Of a stretch of 64,000 nucleotides of DNA, positions 35,079 to 42,937 are shown one piece after another; position 1 is the first letter of the stretch; each line of letters starts with the position of its first letter. The DNA comes from an uncultured Clostridia bacterium (GTDB lineage Bacteria; Bacillota; Clostridia; Oscillospirales; Acutalibacteraceae). The stretch lies in contig CAMJJL010000001.1 in the NCBI GenBank assembly GCA_946406145.1, positions 62,001-126,000 on the forward strand. Reading direction: 5' to 3'. The notes beneath the pieces were generated by a model. That model was not told the origin of the DNA. It saw only the letters and a program-made list of their open reading frames with translations, and did no database searches. The position numbers and the translations under genes were made by a program.

Positions 35079-35157
35079 GGGTAAACTTATAGAGCGAGGT
35101 TTAAACCCTCAACATCAGTAAGCCGCCTGTTGCAGCAGACGGCTTACTTTTTCTTTA
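35053..35157 (+). ncRNA. Candidate type I antitoxin RNA
   Basis: A short RNA predicted from a sigma-A promoter at 35018-35046 to a strong terminator (AGTAAGCCG / CGGCTTACT, then TTTTTCTTTAT). It holds two hairpins and is complementary to the 3' end of the small toxin frame on the other strand. This converging arrangement is that of Fst/TxpA-type systems. Confidence 0.6.
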
Positions 35158-35227
35158 TATGTAGATAAATAGCGAACAGAAAACCTGCTATGCTACAAAT
35201 ACCACTAATAATCGTAAAAGTAATCAT
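35144..35227 (-). CDS. Candidate type I toxin, 27 residues
   Basis: A small hydrophobic peptide: one membrane helix (FTIISGICSIAGFLFAIYL) and a Lys-rich tail (HIKKK), the build of Fst/TxpA-like pore-type toxins. AAGGAGG lies 8 nt before the ATG. The stretch just after the ribosome site can pair with an upstream GTATTTGC / GCAAATAC partner, as in other type I toxins that hide the ribosome site. The promoter is strong and the leader long (about 150 nt). Too short for the ORF track. Confidence 0.6.
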   Translation of the reverse strand: MITFTIISGICSIAGFLFAIYLHIKKK

Positions 35228-35382
35228 AGTATTTGCCTCCTTGAACAAGATTTCTCGCAAGCAAATACCACTCACCTCCAATCCGCTATGCGAGATATAG
35301 AGGCAACCGTCTTTTTAACCATCCCCTCACCTACAAAACTGGCTAAAACTCAGTGAGATGAGGTTGATTTCCACGCAAAAAT

Positions 35383-35411
35383 AATATATCAGTATTGTCG
35401 AATTTTGTCAA
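35383..35411 (-). promoter_or_regulatory. Promoter of the toxin mRNA
   Basis: On the minus strand TTGACA, 17-nt spacer, TATATT. Confidence 0.65.
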
Positions 35412-35456
35412 TATAGTATAAAATGATTATGACCGCTATTTATAATCAAAAGAAAA

Positions 35457-36341
35457 CTATTTTATTGGTTCTCCAATACCTTCTGCGTATACAGGAAGTT
35501 GACAGAGGTATCTTTGAATACAAGTAGCATCAATAATACTTACTTCCCCATCGCCATCGACATCACCAAGTATTTTAGGTTGTGATTCTGTTGGTTGAGT
35601 GGGTTCGGTAGGTGCTGTCGGTTCAATGTAATACTCCCTATACCACTTGATATTTTTACCTGAGTAAATAATCGCTCTTTCGACTTCAACACCAGATAAT
35701 CCTAACTTATATCCAATTTCATTAATAAAGGTTTGTTCGTCTTTATCGGAGTTGGTTATAGCGGTTGAGTAGGAGCTTTTTAAAAAGCCGATAAACATAT
35801 CATAAGGTGTTGTGTAATTTAGGCAGTAATTGCCAGTTACTTCTCCATTACTCTTTATTGTAAGTAAAGAAGCGTATTTAGAGTTATCGTGATTTTTCCA
35901 AAATATATTAGTCAGTTGCCTTGAATAATCATTTAGTGACGTAGTACCATCACAATATGCAGTATCCCCAAAACATGATTTATCAAAAAGGATTGAACTA
36001 CTGTTTTGCCAGTTATCGGTACAGAAATAGATCAAATAATCATTATCCTCTAAATAGTAATCATCGGATGTGAATTTCCATATACCATTACCCTCATCAG
36101 TGCAACGTGATTTTTTTGAACCGTATTCTGTTATATTGCCGTTATTATTATAGATCATACAGTACATATAATTGAAATTGCTCCACCCTGAGTTAGTAGA
36201 ATCAAAAAACACAACAATTTCATTTGATGTGTCTATTTCAATATCATCCGTGCTATCCGCAGCTTGAACAATTCCAGTAACATTAATCAAGACCATCACC
36301 AGAACGATAGAAATAAAAACTTGCATAAACTTCTTTAACAT
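35457..36341 (-). CDS. Secreted protein with C-terminal dockerin
   Basis: A 294-residue protein: signal peptide (MLKKFMQVFISIVLVMVLINV...AA), a roughly 210-residue domain rich in Tyr, Trp and Asn, a Pro/Thr linker (PTAPTEPTQPTES) and a C-terminal dockerin repeat GDVDGDGEVSIIDATCIQRYL. Only one full calcium-binding repeat is clear; the second is missing or very short. The first domain may bind a polysaccharide, judged by composition only. It would attach to a cohesin of the host's scaffoldin. It lies on the mobile element as cargo and is preceded by a structured leader and terminator. Confidence 0.75.
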   Translation of the reverse strand: MLKKFMQVFISIVLVMVLINVTGIVQAADSTDDIEIDTSNEIVVFFDSTNSGWSNFNYMYCMIYNNNGNITEYGSKKSRCTDEGNGIWKFTSDDYYLEDNDYLIYFCTDNWQNSSSILFDKSCFGDTAYCDGTTSLNDYSRQLTNIFWKNHDNSKYASLLTIKSNGEVTGNYCLNYTTPYDMFIGFLKSSYSTAITNSDKDEQTFINEIGYKLGLSGVEVERAIIYSGKNIKWYREYYIEPTAPTEPTQPTESQPKILGDVDGDGEVSIIDATCIQRYLCQLPVYAEGIGEPIK

Positions 36342-36564
36342 TTGAGATACCCCCTAAAATAAAAAATGCGTACAGCACGAAGCCATACGCATAAAAACAC
36401 CTTTGCTCCGTGATGTCGCCAAACATTTAACTAAAACACAAATAGACATATCTATGCCACTATGGGAAAGTTAATAGGAGCATAGTGTTTTTGTAGAAAC
36501 ACTATACCCATATTGGTAAAGATATATCCTTATTATTTGTATTTAATTTTAGTTAAATGTTGGC
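36342..36564 (-). ncRNA. Structured leader with terminator (riboswitch-like), unknown class
   Basis: Minus-strand leader of about 220 nt. It starts with an 18-nt arm (36547-36564) that pairs with 36418-36436 (one bulge), enclosing an inner hairpin (ATAGTGTTT / AAACACTAT). A perfect terminator follows (ATGCGTA / TACGCAT then TTTTTTATTTT, 36361-36392), only about 25 nt before the dockerin gene. An alternative pairing CACGGAG with CTTCGTG could break the terminator. I recognise no known riboswitch family. Confidence 0.6.
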
Positions 36565-36570
36565 ATCTAC

Positions 36571-36600
36571 ATAATAACATAGAGCAACTATACTTTTCAA
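36571..36600 (-). promoter_or_regulatory. Promoter of the structured leader and dockerin gene
   Basis: Minus strand TTGAAA, 18-nt spacer, TATTAT; predicted start at the first base of the long stem. Confidence 0.55.
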
Positions 36601-36605
36601 GAGGA

Positions 36606-36652
36606 TAAAAAAAGAAATCTCCCGATAAATGGAGTTAAACCATCATCGGGAG
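36606..36652 (-). terminator. Terminator after the secreted 175-residue gene
   Basis: Minus strand CTCCCGAT / ATCGGGAG with TTTCTTTTTTTATC tail. Confidence 0.8.
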
Positions 36653-36671
36653 AGGTATCTATTATTCTGTT

Positions 36672-37199
36672 TTAATCAGTTATCGCTTGGGGTAATGCGG
36701 ATGAGCAAACAACACGATATGTAATAGTGCCGTTATATGCACCAGCTACAGGTTGACCGACAAGATTACAGTGAATTTGTGTAGTTAGAGCCTCATTATT
36801 AGCCTCTAAATCTTCTCCGTCAAATTTGCAGATTATATCTCTACGCTGATAGTTGCTATAATTACCGCCGATTGAAAGTTTAGCAGTTACTCCATCTTTT
36901 GCTGTATGAGTGACAGGGATAAGAAATTCATCATCCATATTAGTCACTTGGACGTAAAGCGACATACCACTTTCAAGGCTTGCATTTGATACAGAGATTT
37001 CTTCACCGTCAAAGTCTGTAGAATCAATAGTATCAGGGATGCTGATTGTATACCGCGAATACTGAAAGGCACTAACAGCTATTTCACCAGTATCTTGTCC
37101 ACTATTGTTACCATACTCATTAAATTCTTCAGCACTTGCAGTAATAGTAAAAGCAAGTATAATCAATAGGGTTAGCGCAACACAAATAGTTTTTTTCAT
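36672..37199 (-). CDS. Secreted beta-rich protein, unrecognised
   Basis: A 175-residue protein with a clear signal peptide (MKKTICVALTLLIILAFTITASA) and a compact beta-rich domain (FQYSRYTISIPDTIDSTDF... AYNGTITYRVVCSS). The pattern 'YTISIP ... G-Y-GTITY' resembles small surface or pilin-like beta-sandwich proteins of Firmicutes. It lies 12 nt after the membrane-protein gene and both are probably one operon. Function unknown. Confidence 0.65.
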   Translation of the reverse strand: MKKTICVALTLLIILAFTITASAEEFNEYGNNSGQDTGEIAVSAFQYSRYTISIPDTIDSTDFDGEEISVSNASLESGMSLYVQVTNMDDEFLIPVTHTAKDGVTAKLSIGGNYSNYQRRDIICKFDGEDLEANNEALTTQIHCNLVGQPVAGAYNGTITYRVVCSSALPQAITD

Positions 37200-37211
37200 C
37201 TTTTTCTCTCC

Positions 37212-37715
37212 TTAAATTGAATTAATTTCTATGACAACCTCACCATTGTTTAATGGGGTTTTGTCAACTAATGAATAACAGTTATAAAGCAACTTGCAAT
37301 TCTTATATAATCCCCTTTGAAGTGGCTGATTTAATGTTATCTCTGTGATCTTCTTAGATGGAGCGAGATAATCTGACTTATATATTTCTGTACCATCCGA
37401 AAGACTCAGCGTTATTACAAAATAGCAATTATTTTCTTTTGGATTAGATAAGTCTACTGTTTGATGTAGTTGATCTGCTGAGAAATTCATACCGCTAACA
37501 GTAGGAATAGAAATAACTTTCCCTTTTTGCTTTTCGTATGGGGTAAAATCCAATTCTTTTGATTCAGTATAATTAGATGTGTTATCAGGAGTAGCTTTAT
37601 TATCGCCTGTAAAGCTACAGGAACGAAGCAATATAATAATCAGTATAATTATTACTGTAACTGCTACGGCAAGCAGACAAACAAATACACGGCTTCTTGT
37701 GCTATGGTTCTTCAT
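37212..37715 (-). CDS. Single-pass membrane protein, extracellular domain
   Basis: A 167-residue protein: basic N-terminus, one membrane helix (VFVCLLAVAVTVIIILIIILL), then an extracellular beta-rich domain (MNFSADQLHQTVDLSNPKEN...). RSC follows the helix, but this is not a clear lipobox. It is the first gene of a two-gene unit with the secreted protein, which suggests that the two proteins interact at the surface. No family recognised. Confidence 0.6.
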   Translation of the reverse strand: MKNHSTRSRVFVCLLAVAVTVIIILIIILLRSCSFTGDNKATPDNTSNYTESKELDFTPYEKQKGKVISIPTVSGMNFSADQLHQTVDLSNPKENNCYFVITLSLSDGTEIYKSDYLAPSKKITEITLNQPLQRGLYKNCKLLYNCYSLVDKTPLNNGEVVIEINSI

Positions 37716-37835
37716 TGTTTATCACCATGCTCATTATATTAGTATGATATTATAATAAAAGCAAAAGTGGGTGTGGTGTTATTTCAATTCGGTAAAAGGT
37801 TGGCTAAATTTTAGGGTACGCTATATAAAACCCTC

Positions 37836-37935
37836 TTTTACCTGTGTAAAAGTTGAAATATACCCCCTTATACCTGTATATAAGGGTAGTATATAGCACC
37901 TTTTTCTGTAAAATAGTTGAAAACTACCCCCCCTA
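37836..37935. repeat. Direct repeats upstream of the DUF6431 gene end
   Basis: Two related units with AGTTGAAA followed within a few bases by TACCCCC, spaced about 65 bp, with an inverted TTATACCTGTATATAAGG between them. Their role is unclear; possible operators or replication iterons. Confidence 0.35.
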
Positions 37936-37941
37936 TAGGGT

Positions 37942-38398
37942 TTATTTCTTATTATTGAGCCAATAACGCATAGTAGAGTATTCAACTCCTATATCCTCTG
38001 CTTTCCCTGATCGTGCATCCTCAATAACAGACCTCTCAAACTGTTTGAAAGGGAGTAGGAAGTCTGGCAACTCGATATGTAGCTTATTACATATACGGCA
38101 TTTATAACGCCTGAGTAGTATGCTGATAGTATGACCGCTACGGAGCTTGATTTTTCTGTGTTTACTGTCCCTTATGCTCATTTGAGAGTTACAATCAGGG
38201 CATAGTACAGGGTAATCAAGGTTGATGATCCTGATATGATCTATGCTTTTTGGGGATATGGGGATCTGAGTTAGGACTTTTTCTATTGATAGACTTGATA
38301 GGCTATGAGCTGATGGGGTTATGGTGATTGATGGGGCTATAGTATTTGTGTTTTTAGTTTTTTTTAATGCGGATGGTGTAGTTAGTTGCTGTTATCAT
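37942..38398 (-). CDS. DUF6431-like zinc protein, frame broken near the start
   Basis: The track's 79-residue frame is open well upstream and reads IRIINLDYPVLCPDC before MSIRD, giving a protein with two Cys pairs (CPDC, CRIC) and the ending PFKQFERSVIEDARSG typical of DUF6431 proteins found with transposons and mobile elements. The good ribosome site (AAAGGAGAG) and ATG at 38398 are in another frame; the two frames meet at a run of eight A (38358-38365). Either polymerase or ribosome slippage joins them, or the gene is damaged, or a start inside is used. Confidence 0.5.
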
Positions 38399-38862
38399 TT
38401 TAACTCTCCTTTGGTGATGATTGGTGATAAACGGTTGTGAATTGTACGGTTAGGTGAAAAATCTGCTGAGATAAAGTTGAAGCTGGTGTAGGGTATTTAT
38501 AATTCGATAATAGAATTAAAAGTGTTATTATCCCCCTGTATTGTTGTACTGAATACCCCTCCCCCCTGTATAAAATAATCCCCCTGTATCATTATACCAT
38601 ACAGGGAGATTGACCACATTTGACAGGCTATTATATAGCGTTTGTCTGTTGATCTGTAGGGCTGCTGTACTGCGTTTTATCAAGAGTATATACAGATTAT
38701 CTATACAGATTTTTAACGCAATACAGACGAAAACAACAGGGATTATAAAAGAATTACCGCCCTGTATAAAGGCGGTATATACTGCCTGATCTGAATAACA
38801 CAAACACAAACAAGACTATAAAAAAGAGAGTCAACCGATTTTTGATTGACTCCCTTTTCTTT
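38399..38862. other. Intergenic region with CCCCTGTAT repeats
   Basis: About 460 nt. Around 38531-38612 the motif CCCCCTGTAT occurs three times and its complement once (ATACAGGG), the last pair forming a hairpin. A 93-residue minus frame crosses it but is rich in odd residues and not supported. Confidence 0.4.
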
Positions 38863-39708
38863 TTATTCCCCTAAAATGTAGTTGACTGCTTTTTCGGCTT
38901 TACTTGCTGCCGATACGATGAAACGATTATCATTTTTTAATACTTGTAACCAACTTTGTATATACGCTGTTGTATTTTTGAAAGTCTTTGATGTTTCCAA
39001 TCCCAACAGATTTAAAAGGCTTGCGCTGCCGATCTCAGCGACTAACTCTTCCTTACTGTATTCATGCGATCCGAAAGCTGCGATTTCTTTTGTACTGATT
39101 CTTGCTAATCTTGTTTTGTGTCCAGTTGAGTGCGTCAACTCGTGAAACGCTGTAGCATAAAAGTCATTGATATTGGTGTATTGCTTTTTTGAGGGTACAA
39201 CAACGGCATCCATAACAGGTGAATAATATGCTTTATTGCTAATTGTTTCTTTGTAGTTGATACTTTCTCTTGATACATAATCAGTTATTACTTTTTCAGC
39301 GTTATCAATAGGCTTTAAATCTGTTAAAGGTTTTTCAAGAGGTTCAACGCCTTCAACCTGTGAAATGTGAAACACATTATAATATTTTAATATCGGTATG
39401 TGTTTGACTTCCTTTTCTCCGTCTTTGTTGGTAACTTCTTTATCAATGATGTTCCAATATACTACAATCTCTGACTTTTCGCCTTTTCTGATGTGACCGC
39501 CTAACTCTTTCCACTGTTTGAAACTGGCATATTCTCCATCATGTTTTAATAACATTTGATTTAATAAACTGTAGGGCTGTTTGCTGATCCTGTTGAACGC
39601 TCCCGATCTTACACCCCTCCAAGGTTTTGACCAAGGGATATGACCGCTTTTGAGTTGTTCTATGATCCTATCGGTGATTGTTTGGTAAATATCGAACTTG
39701 TTTGTCAT
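38863..39708 (-). CDS. ArdC-like antirestriction protein
   Basis: A 281-residue protein with the ArdC layout: an N-terminal single-strand DNA-binding domain (IIEQLKSGHIPWSKPWRG...NRISKQPYSLLNQMLL...GGHIRKGEKSEIVVYW) and a C-terminal zincin with HELTHSTGH (about residue 188), plus the conserved EELVAEIGSASLL. Such proteins protect incoming element DNA against restriction or coat it during entry. It is transcribed away from a shared operator region, so it is probably induced when the repressor is absent. Confidence 0.85.
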   Translation of the reverse strand: MTNKFDIYQTITDRIIEQLKSGHIPWSKPWRGVRSGAFNRISKQPYSLLNQMLLKHDGEYASFKQWKELGGHIRKGEKSEIVVYWNIIDKEVTNKDGEKEVKHIPILKYYNVFHISQVEGVEPLEKPLTDLKPIDNAEKVITDYVSRESINYKETISNKAYYSPVMDAVVVPSKKQYTNINDFYATAFHELTHSTGHKTRLARISTKEIAAFGSHEYSKEELVAEIGSASLLNLLGLETSKTFKNTTAYIQSWLQVLKNDNRFIVSAASKAEKAVNYILGE

Positions 39709-39755
39709 TGTGGTGATCCCCTTTCTTTTTTGTCTTTGGGTTTGTCTGTAACTGT

Positions 39756-39784
39756 ATTATACACAAATATTTGTGTACTGTCAA
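39756..39784 (-). promoter_or_regulatory. ardC promoter with operator in the spacer
   Basis: Minus strand TTGACA, 17-nt spacer, TATAAT; the first palindromic operator fills the spacer. Confidence 0.7.
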
Positions 39785-39878
39785 TACTTTATGCACAAAT
39801 TTTTGTGTAGCAAAATGCACAAAGATATTCACAAATGTTTGTGTATATTGCGAATTGAATATTCACAAATTTTGGTGT
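39761..39878. repeat. Four palindromic operators in a divergent promoter region
   Basis: 16-bp sites at 39761 (ACACAAATATTTGTGT), 39793, 39829 and 39863, spaced 32, 36 and 34 bp (about three helix turns). A fifth diverged copy lies at 42002 in front of the Xre gene. They fit cooperative binding by one regulator. Confidence 0.7.
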
Positions 39879-39883
39879 ATATT
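39855..39883 (+). promoter_or_regulatory. Rightward promoter with operator in the spacer
   Basis: TTGAAT, 17-nt spacer, TATATT; operator four lies inside it. It drives the small-gene run from 39958. Confidence 0.6.
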
Positions 39884-39957
39884 ATAGACAAGATAAGACG
39901 CAGGGATCACCCCTAAATCAAGTCGAAATACTATTTTATAGAAAGGTGAGAAAGACA

Positions 39958-40239
39958 ATGACAAACAAGATCAAAGAATTAGAGGCTAAGATCGAACAGA
40001 TGCAAGAGTAGGAGAGGTTAGCCGAAGAAGCAAAAGCCGAAGCCGAAGCACTGAAAGACGAGATCAAGGCGGTAATGATCGAAGAAAATACCGAAGAAAT
40101 GGAAGTCGGTAAACATATGGTAAGATGGACTTCCGTACTCTCTAACCGCTTTGATACAACAACTTTCAAGAAAGAACACGCTGAGATGTATAAGCAGTAT
40201 ATGAAGCAGATCAGCAGCCGTCGATTTTCTACAACCTAA
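39958..40239 (+). pseudogene. Small coiled-coil protein with an in-frame TAG
   Basis: A 94-codon frame behind AAAGGTGAG that reads MTNKIKELEAKIEQMQE, then TAG at codon 18, and then continues smoothly as ERLAEEAKAEAEALKDEI...KKEHAEMYKQYMKQISSRRF. The second part has the ending typical of a small protein common on Clostridial elements. One base change (for example TAC/TAT to TAG) explains the stop. It is either a recent null mutation, a sequence error, or amber readthrough. No ATG with a ribosome site follows the stop. Confidence 0.6.
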
Positions 40240-40314
40240 GAAAGCAACCGAAAAAAGAAAAGCTCCCCTCTCTCAAACAGGGAGGGGAGAAAGAAAAAAG
40301 AAAGGTTGGTCAAT

Positions 40315-40473
40315 ATGTTTAGGGATAAAGACGATGGAACACTCTACTCCTTCCAACAAATAGCAGATGAATTTGATTTACTCAGAATTGAATATCCAAC
40401 AATCTACAGTTATCCGCTATTCACCTACATAAGAAAGTTTTTTGAAGAAGTCGAACAGACCGAAGCAGCATGA
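40315..40473 (+). CDS. Small acidic protein, 52 residues
   Basis: Too short for the ORF track. Begins MFRDKDDGTLYSFQQIADEF and ends FEEVEQTEAA; AAAGG lies 10 nt before the ATG. It sits in an evenly spaced run of small same-strand genes. No family recognised. Confidence 0.5.
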   Translation: MFRDKDDGTLYSFQQIADEFDLLRIEYPTIYSYPLFTYIRKFFEEVEQTEAA

Positions 40474-40553
40474 ACATTTGCAACAGGGCTGAACGCCCGA
40501 CAGATCAGCCCTGTAACAAGTGGTCAAACAAAGAAAGAAAAGAGGTTTTTGAA

Positions 40554-40736
40554 ATGTTGGTAATATTCAAACGCTTTGACAATTACGCAGTAACAACCGA
40601 AGAAAATTATAATGCTCAGATCATGGATGCAAGAAAAGTTACTCCCTGTAAGGACTTCACCAACCCGAAAGAGATCATTGAATACTTTTCTATATACTTT
40701 GGAAAGAACGCATCCGACTTTTTAATCAAGGCATAA
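40554..40736 (+). CDS. Small protein, 60 residues
   Basis: I start at ATG 40554 behind AGAGGTTTTTGAA, not at the track's 40470, because the first 28 track residues overlap the previous gene and look non-coding. MLVIFKRFDNYAVTTEENYNAQ begins the protein. Function unknown; part of the regulated small-gene run. Confidence 0.5.
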   Translation: MLVIFKRFDNYAVTTEENYNAQIMDARKVTPCKDFTNPKEIIEYFSIYFGKNASDFLIKA

Positions 40737-40782
40737 AGGCAAACGCCTAAATAAATAAAATATTATAAAGGAGAGAAAAACC

Positions 40783-41211
40783 ATGACAGCAAAAGAAAGA
40801 TACTACAACAACAGAGAAATGCTCAACCACTTCAGAGGCAGCGCATCCGCTGAGATGCAAAAGGTGATTAACAGCTTGATGATGCTGAATATCGCAGAGC
40901 ATGAACCGCAGAAAGCCCGAATTGATATAAGCGTAGGCAAGGCAAAGAACGAAAACGCTTTTATCTCTTACCTCTCAGCTTTTTCAAGAGAGCCTATCAC
41001 AAAGATCACCTCATACGATAACAGCCCTCAGATCATCGTATATGACCATCCTGAGTACCAGAAAGCACTTGTAACCCTTGACTTGACCAGTGCAGACAGC
41101 GTAACGATCAACGATGAGAAAGAGGATGAAAGAGCCTATTATATCTGCTTTACCTACAGCATCCCCGAAAGAAAGATTGACTATCGGATCAACTTAACCA
41201 TCTTCAAGTAA
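40783..41211 (+). CDS. Hypothetical element protein, 142 residues
   Basis: Good ribosome site (AAAGGAGAG). A mixed alpha/beta protein starting MTAKERYYNNREMLNHFRG and ending in a beta-rich half (YYICFTYSIPERKIDYRINLTIF). No recognised family. Same strand and even spacing place it in the operon driven from the divergent operator region. Confidence 0.6.
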   Translation: MTAKERYYNNREMLNHFRGSASAEMQKVINSLMMLNIAEHEPQKARIDISVGKAKNENAFISYLSAFSREPITKITSYDNSPQIIVYDHPEYQKALVTLDLTSADSVTINDEKEDERAYYICFTYSIPERKIDYRINLTIFK

Positions 41212-41290
41212 AAATCAACAGGCGGTAGGGCAGAGAAAAAATCTGCTCTACCGCTACGGAAAACAGAAACTAAAAGAAAGAAGTGGAACG

Positions 41291-41917
41291 ATGATTTGCA
41301 CAATTAAGCACAACGGATTTTTTGTGATCCGAAACAGCAAAGGAAAATTCTACAGCCTACCAGAAAAAGGAAAACCATGTTTTACCGCTTCACTGTCGGC
41401 AGCTTATAGATGGACTCGGCAGGACAGAGCAACAAAGTATTTACAAATTTGCTTGAACAATAACCCTGATTATCAAGTTGTATTGATGGAGGATCAGAAT
41501 AAGCGGATCAACAAATACCTGATAGACTACGCCGATCAGACTTTGCAGGAGGATATAAAATATTATAATATAGACAACTGGATTGAATACCTTTCAGATG
41601 CTACAGATGGATTCACGGAGATCAACCCCCTGTTAGCTTATGCGGAGAACAGGAAGGAGCAAATAGAAAAAACGATCTTAGACCTACGCCACTATATAGA
41701 ATTTGGAGAGTTTAACGCCTATCAAGGGTACAAACTATTCTCCCTGATGCAAAACCTTTATAGGCAGCGGAGAAGCTACAAAGATATAATCTATATGATG
41801 GAGAACATATCGGAGAACACCAACAGCATCAATTATATTTATTGGCTTGCTATCCAGCTAAAGAACAGAGGATATAAGCCGAAACAATTAAAAACAATGT
41901 TCAATGAAAGAGTTTGA
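41291..41917 (+). CDS. Hypothetical element protein, 208 residues
   Basis: Starts MICTIKHNGFFVIRNSKGKF, with an N-terminal beta region and a helical C-terminal half rich in Tyr, Asn and Arg (NLYRQRRSYKDIIYMMENI). No motif for catalysis seen. Last gene of the small-gene run before the Xre regulator. Confidence 0.6.
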   Translation: MICTIKHNGFFVIRNSKGKFYSLPEKGKPCFTASLSAAYRWTRQDRATKYLQICLNNNPDYQVVLMEDQNKRINKYLIDYADQTLQEDIKYYNIDNWIEYLSDATDGFTEINPLLAYAENRKEQIEKTILDLRHYIEFGEFNAYQGYKLFSLMQNLYRQRRSYKDIIYMMENISENTNSINYIYWLAIQLKNRGYKPKQLKTMFNERV

Positions 41918-41964
41918 CGGTCAAGGGTTTACTGTTGGAAAGACGGTAAACCCTTATAAAACAC

Positions 41965-42017
41965 TTGCAAAGAAAAAGAATAATTGATATAATAGAACTA
42001 TACACAAATAAATGTGA
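41965..42017 (+). promoter_or_regulatory. Promoter and operator of the Xre regulator
   Basis: TTGCAA, 17-nt spacer, TATAAT (41965-41993), followed at the start point by ACACAAATAAATGTGA (42002-42017), a diverged copy of the operators at 39761-39878. This points to autoregulation. Confidence 0.65.
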
Positions 42018-42038
42018 ATAAGAAACGGAGTGAATAAA

Positions 42039-42377
42039 ATGGTCAATTACAATAAACTGTTTGAGAAATTCGCAGAAAAAGGAATCACAACCCATACAAT
42101 AAGAAAATATAATCTTTTCGGGCAGGAGATTTTACGGAAGTTTAAGATGTGCAGCGGAACTGATGCTGAAATCAAGAAAGCCCTTGAAGATTATAAGAAA
42201 CAGCACGGAAAGGATTTTAAGGCTGATGTAAGCACAAAGACAATAGAGGACTTATGCCAGCTTTTACAGTGTCAGCCGATGGATATTATTGACTGGACTG
42301 TGGAACTTAACCCCGAACTTTCTTATGAAAGCATCAAGGAAAAGAAAGATGCTGAAGCCAAACAGAAAAAGTCATAA
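42039..42377 (+). CDS. Xre-family regulator of the element
   Basis: A 112-residue protein with an N-terminal HTH in two halves (YNKLFEKFAEKGITTHTIRKYNLFG... and VSTKTIEDLCQLLQCQPMDIIDW), typical of Cro/C1-type HTH_26 proteins, here with an insertion of about 25 residues between helices. I use ATG 42039; the track's GTG lies inside the ribosome site (CGGAGTG). The same palindromes occur at its own start and between ardC and the rightward operon, so it is the likely repressor of both. Confidence 0.7.
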   Translation: MVNYNKLFEKFAEKGITTHTIRKYNLFGQEILRKFKMCSGTDAEIKKALEDYKKQHGKDFKADVSTKTIEDLCQLLQCQPMDIIDWTVELNPELSYESIKEKKDAEAKQKKS

Positions 42378-42512
42378 ATTAGCAAGTCTTTACACTATAC
42401 ATACTATCAATCAAAAAACGCTTTAGATGATCCTGATGGACTCTAAAGCGTTTACTTATATATGAAACCTTGAAACTGAAACTTCTATAACAGTTTAAGA
42501 GGTGATAACAAA

Positions 42513-42695
42513 CTACTTGGATAATTGCCGAAGCTGATTTTGCAGCTCGACTTTCTCCCAACGTGATTTAATCGTGGAGTATTTAGCTTTTTCAGTCTGT
42601 TTGTCTATCTCTCGATTCAGAGCAGTATAAACCTTGTCGGACTGAGTAAGTTTATACAGAAAGAGAAGTGTTTTGATTTTGCGATTGCTTATCAT
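42513..42695 (-). CDS. Small basic protein, 60 residues
   Basis: Preceded by an excellent AAAGGAGGAAG site. Helical, Lys/Gln-rich (LYKLTQSDKVYTALNREIDKQTEKAKYS). It is the only minus-strand gene here and faces the Xre gene end to end. No family recognised; size and charge would suit a DNA-binding accessory. Confidence 0.5.
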   Translation of the reverse strand: MISNRKIKTLLFLYKLTQSDKVYTALNREIDKQTEKAKYSTIKSRWEKVELQNQLRQLSK

Positions 42696-42937
42696 ACTAC
42701 TTCCTCCTTTAGAACAAGTATAAATACCCCTGTAGCCAGACTGGATTGATCCGACTACAAGTAATATTATATCGGTAAATTTTTAAGATGTCAAGAATCA
42801 TGAAGTTGTACCACTTTGGAGGACAAACAAAAAAGTATCAAAAATGCTTGACAACGGAATTGATCTGTGTTAATATTTGAGTGTAAAATAATACCAAAAA
42901 ACACGCTCGTCTTTATTGGTACAGAAAGGGGATCAGT

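Noticed and set aside
36400-36564. Purine-type riboswitch reading of the leader
   Set aside because: GTTTCTAC occurs, but the other conserved purine-riboswitch bases and the three-way junction arrangement are not present.
38528-38809. 93-residue minus ORF
   Set aside because: Crosses repeat-rich DNA, has no good ribosome site and reads like translated repeats (NDTGGLFYTGG).
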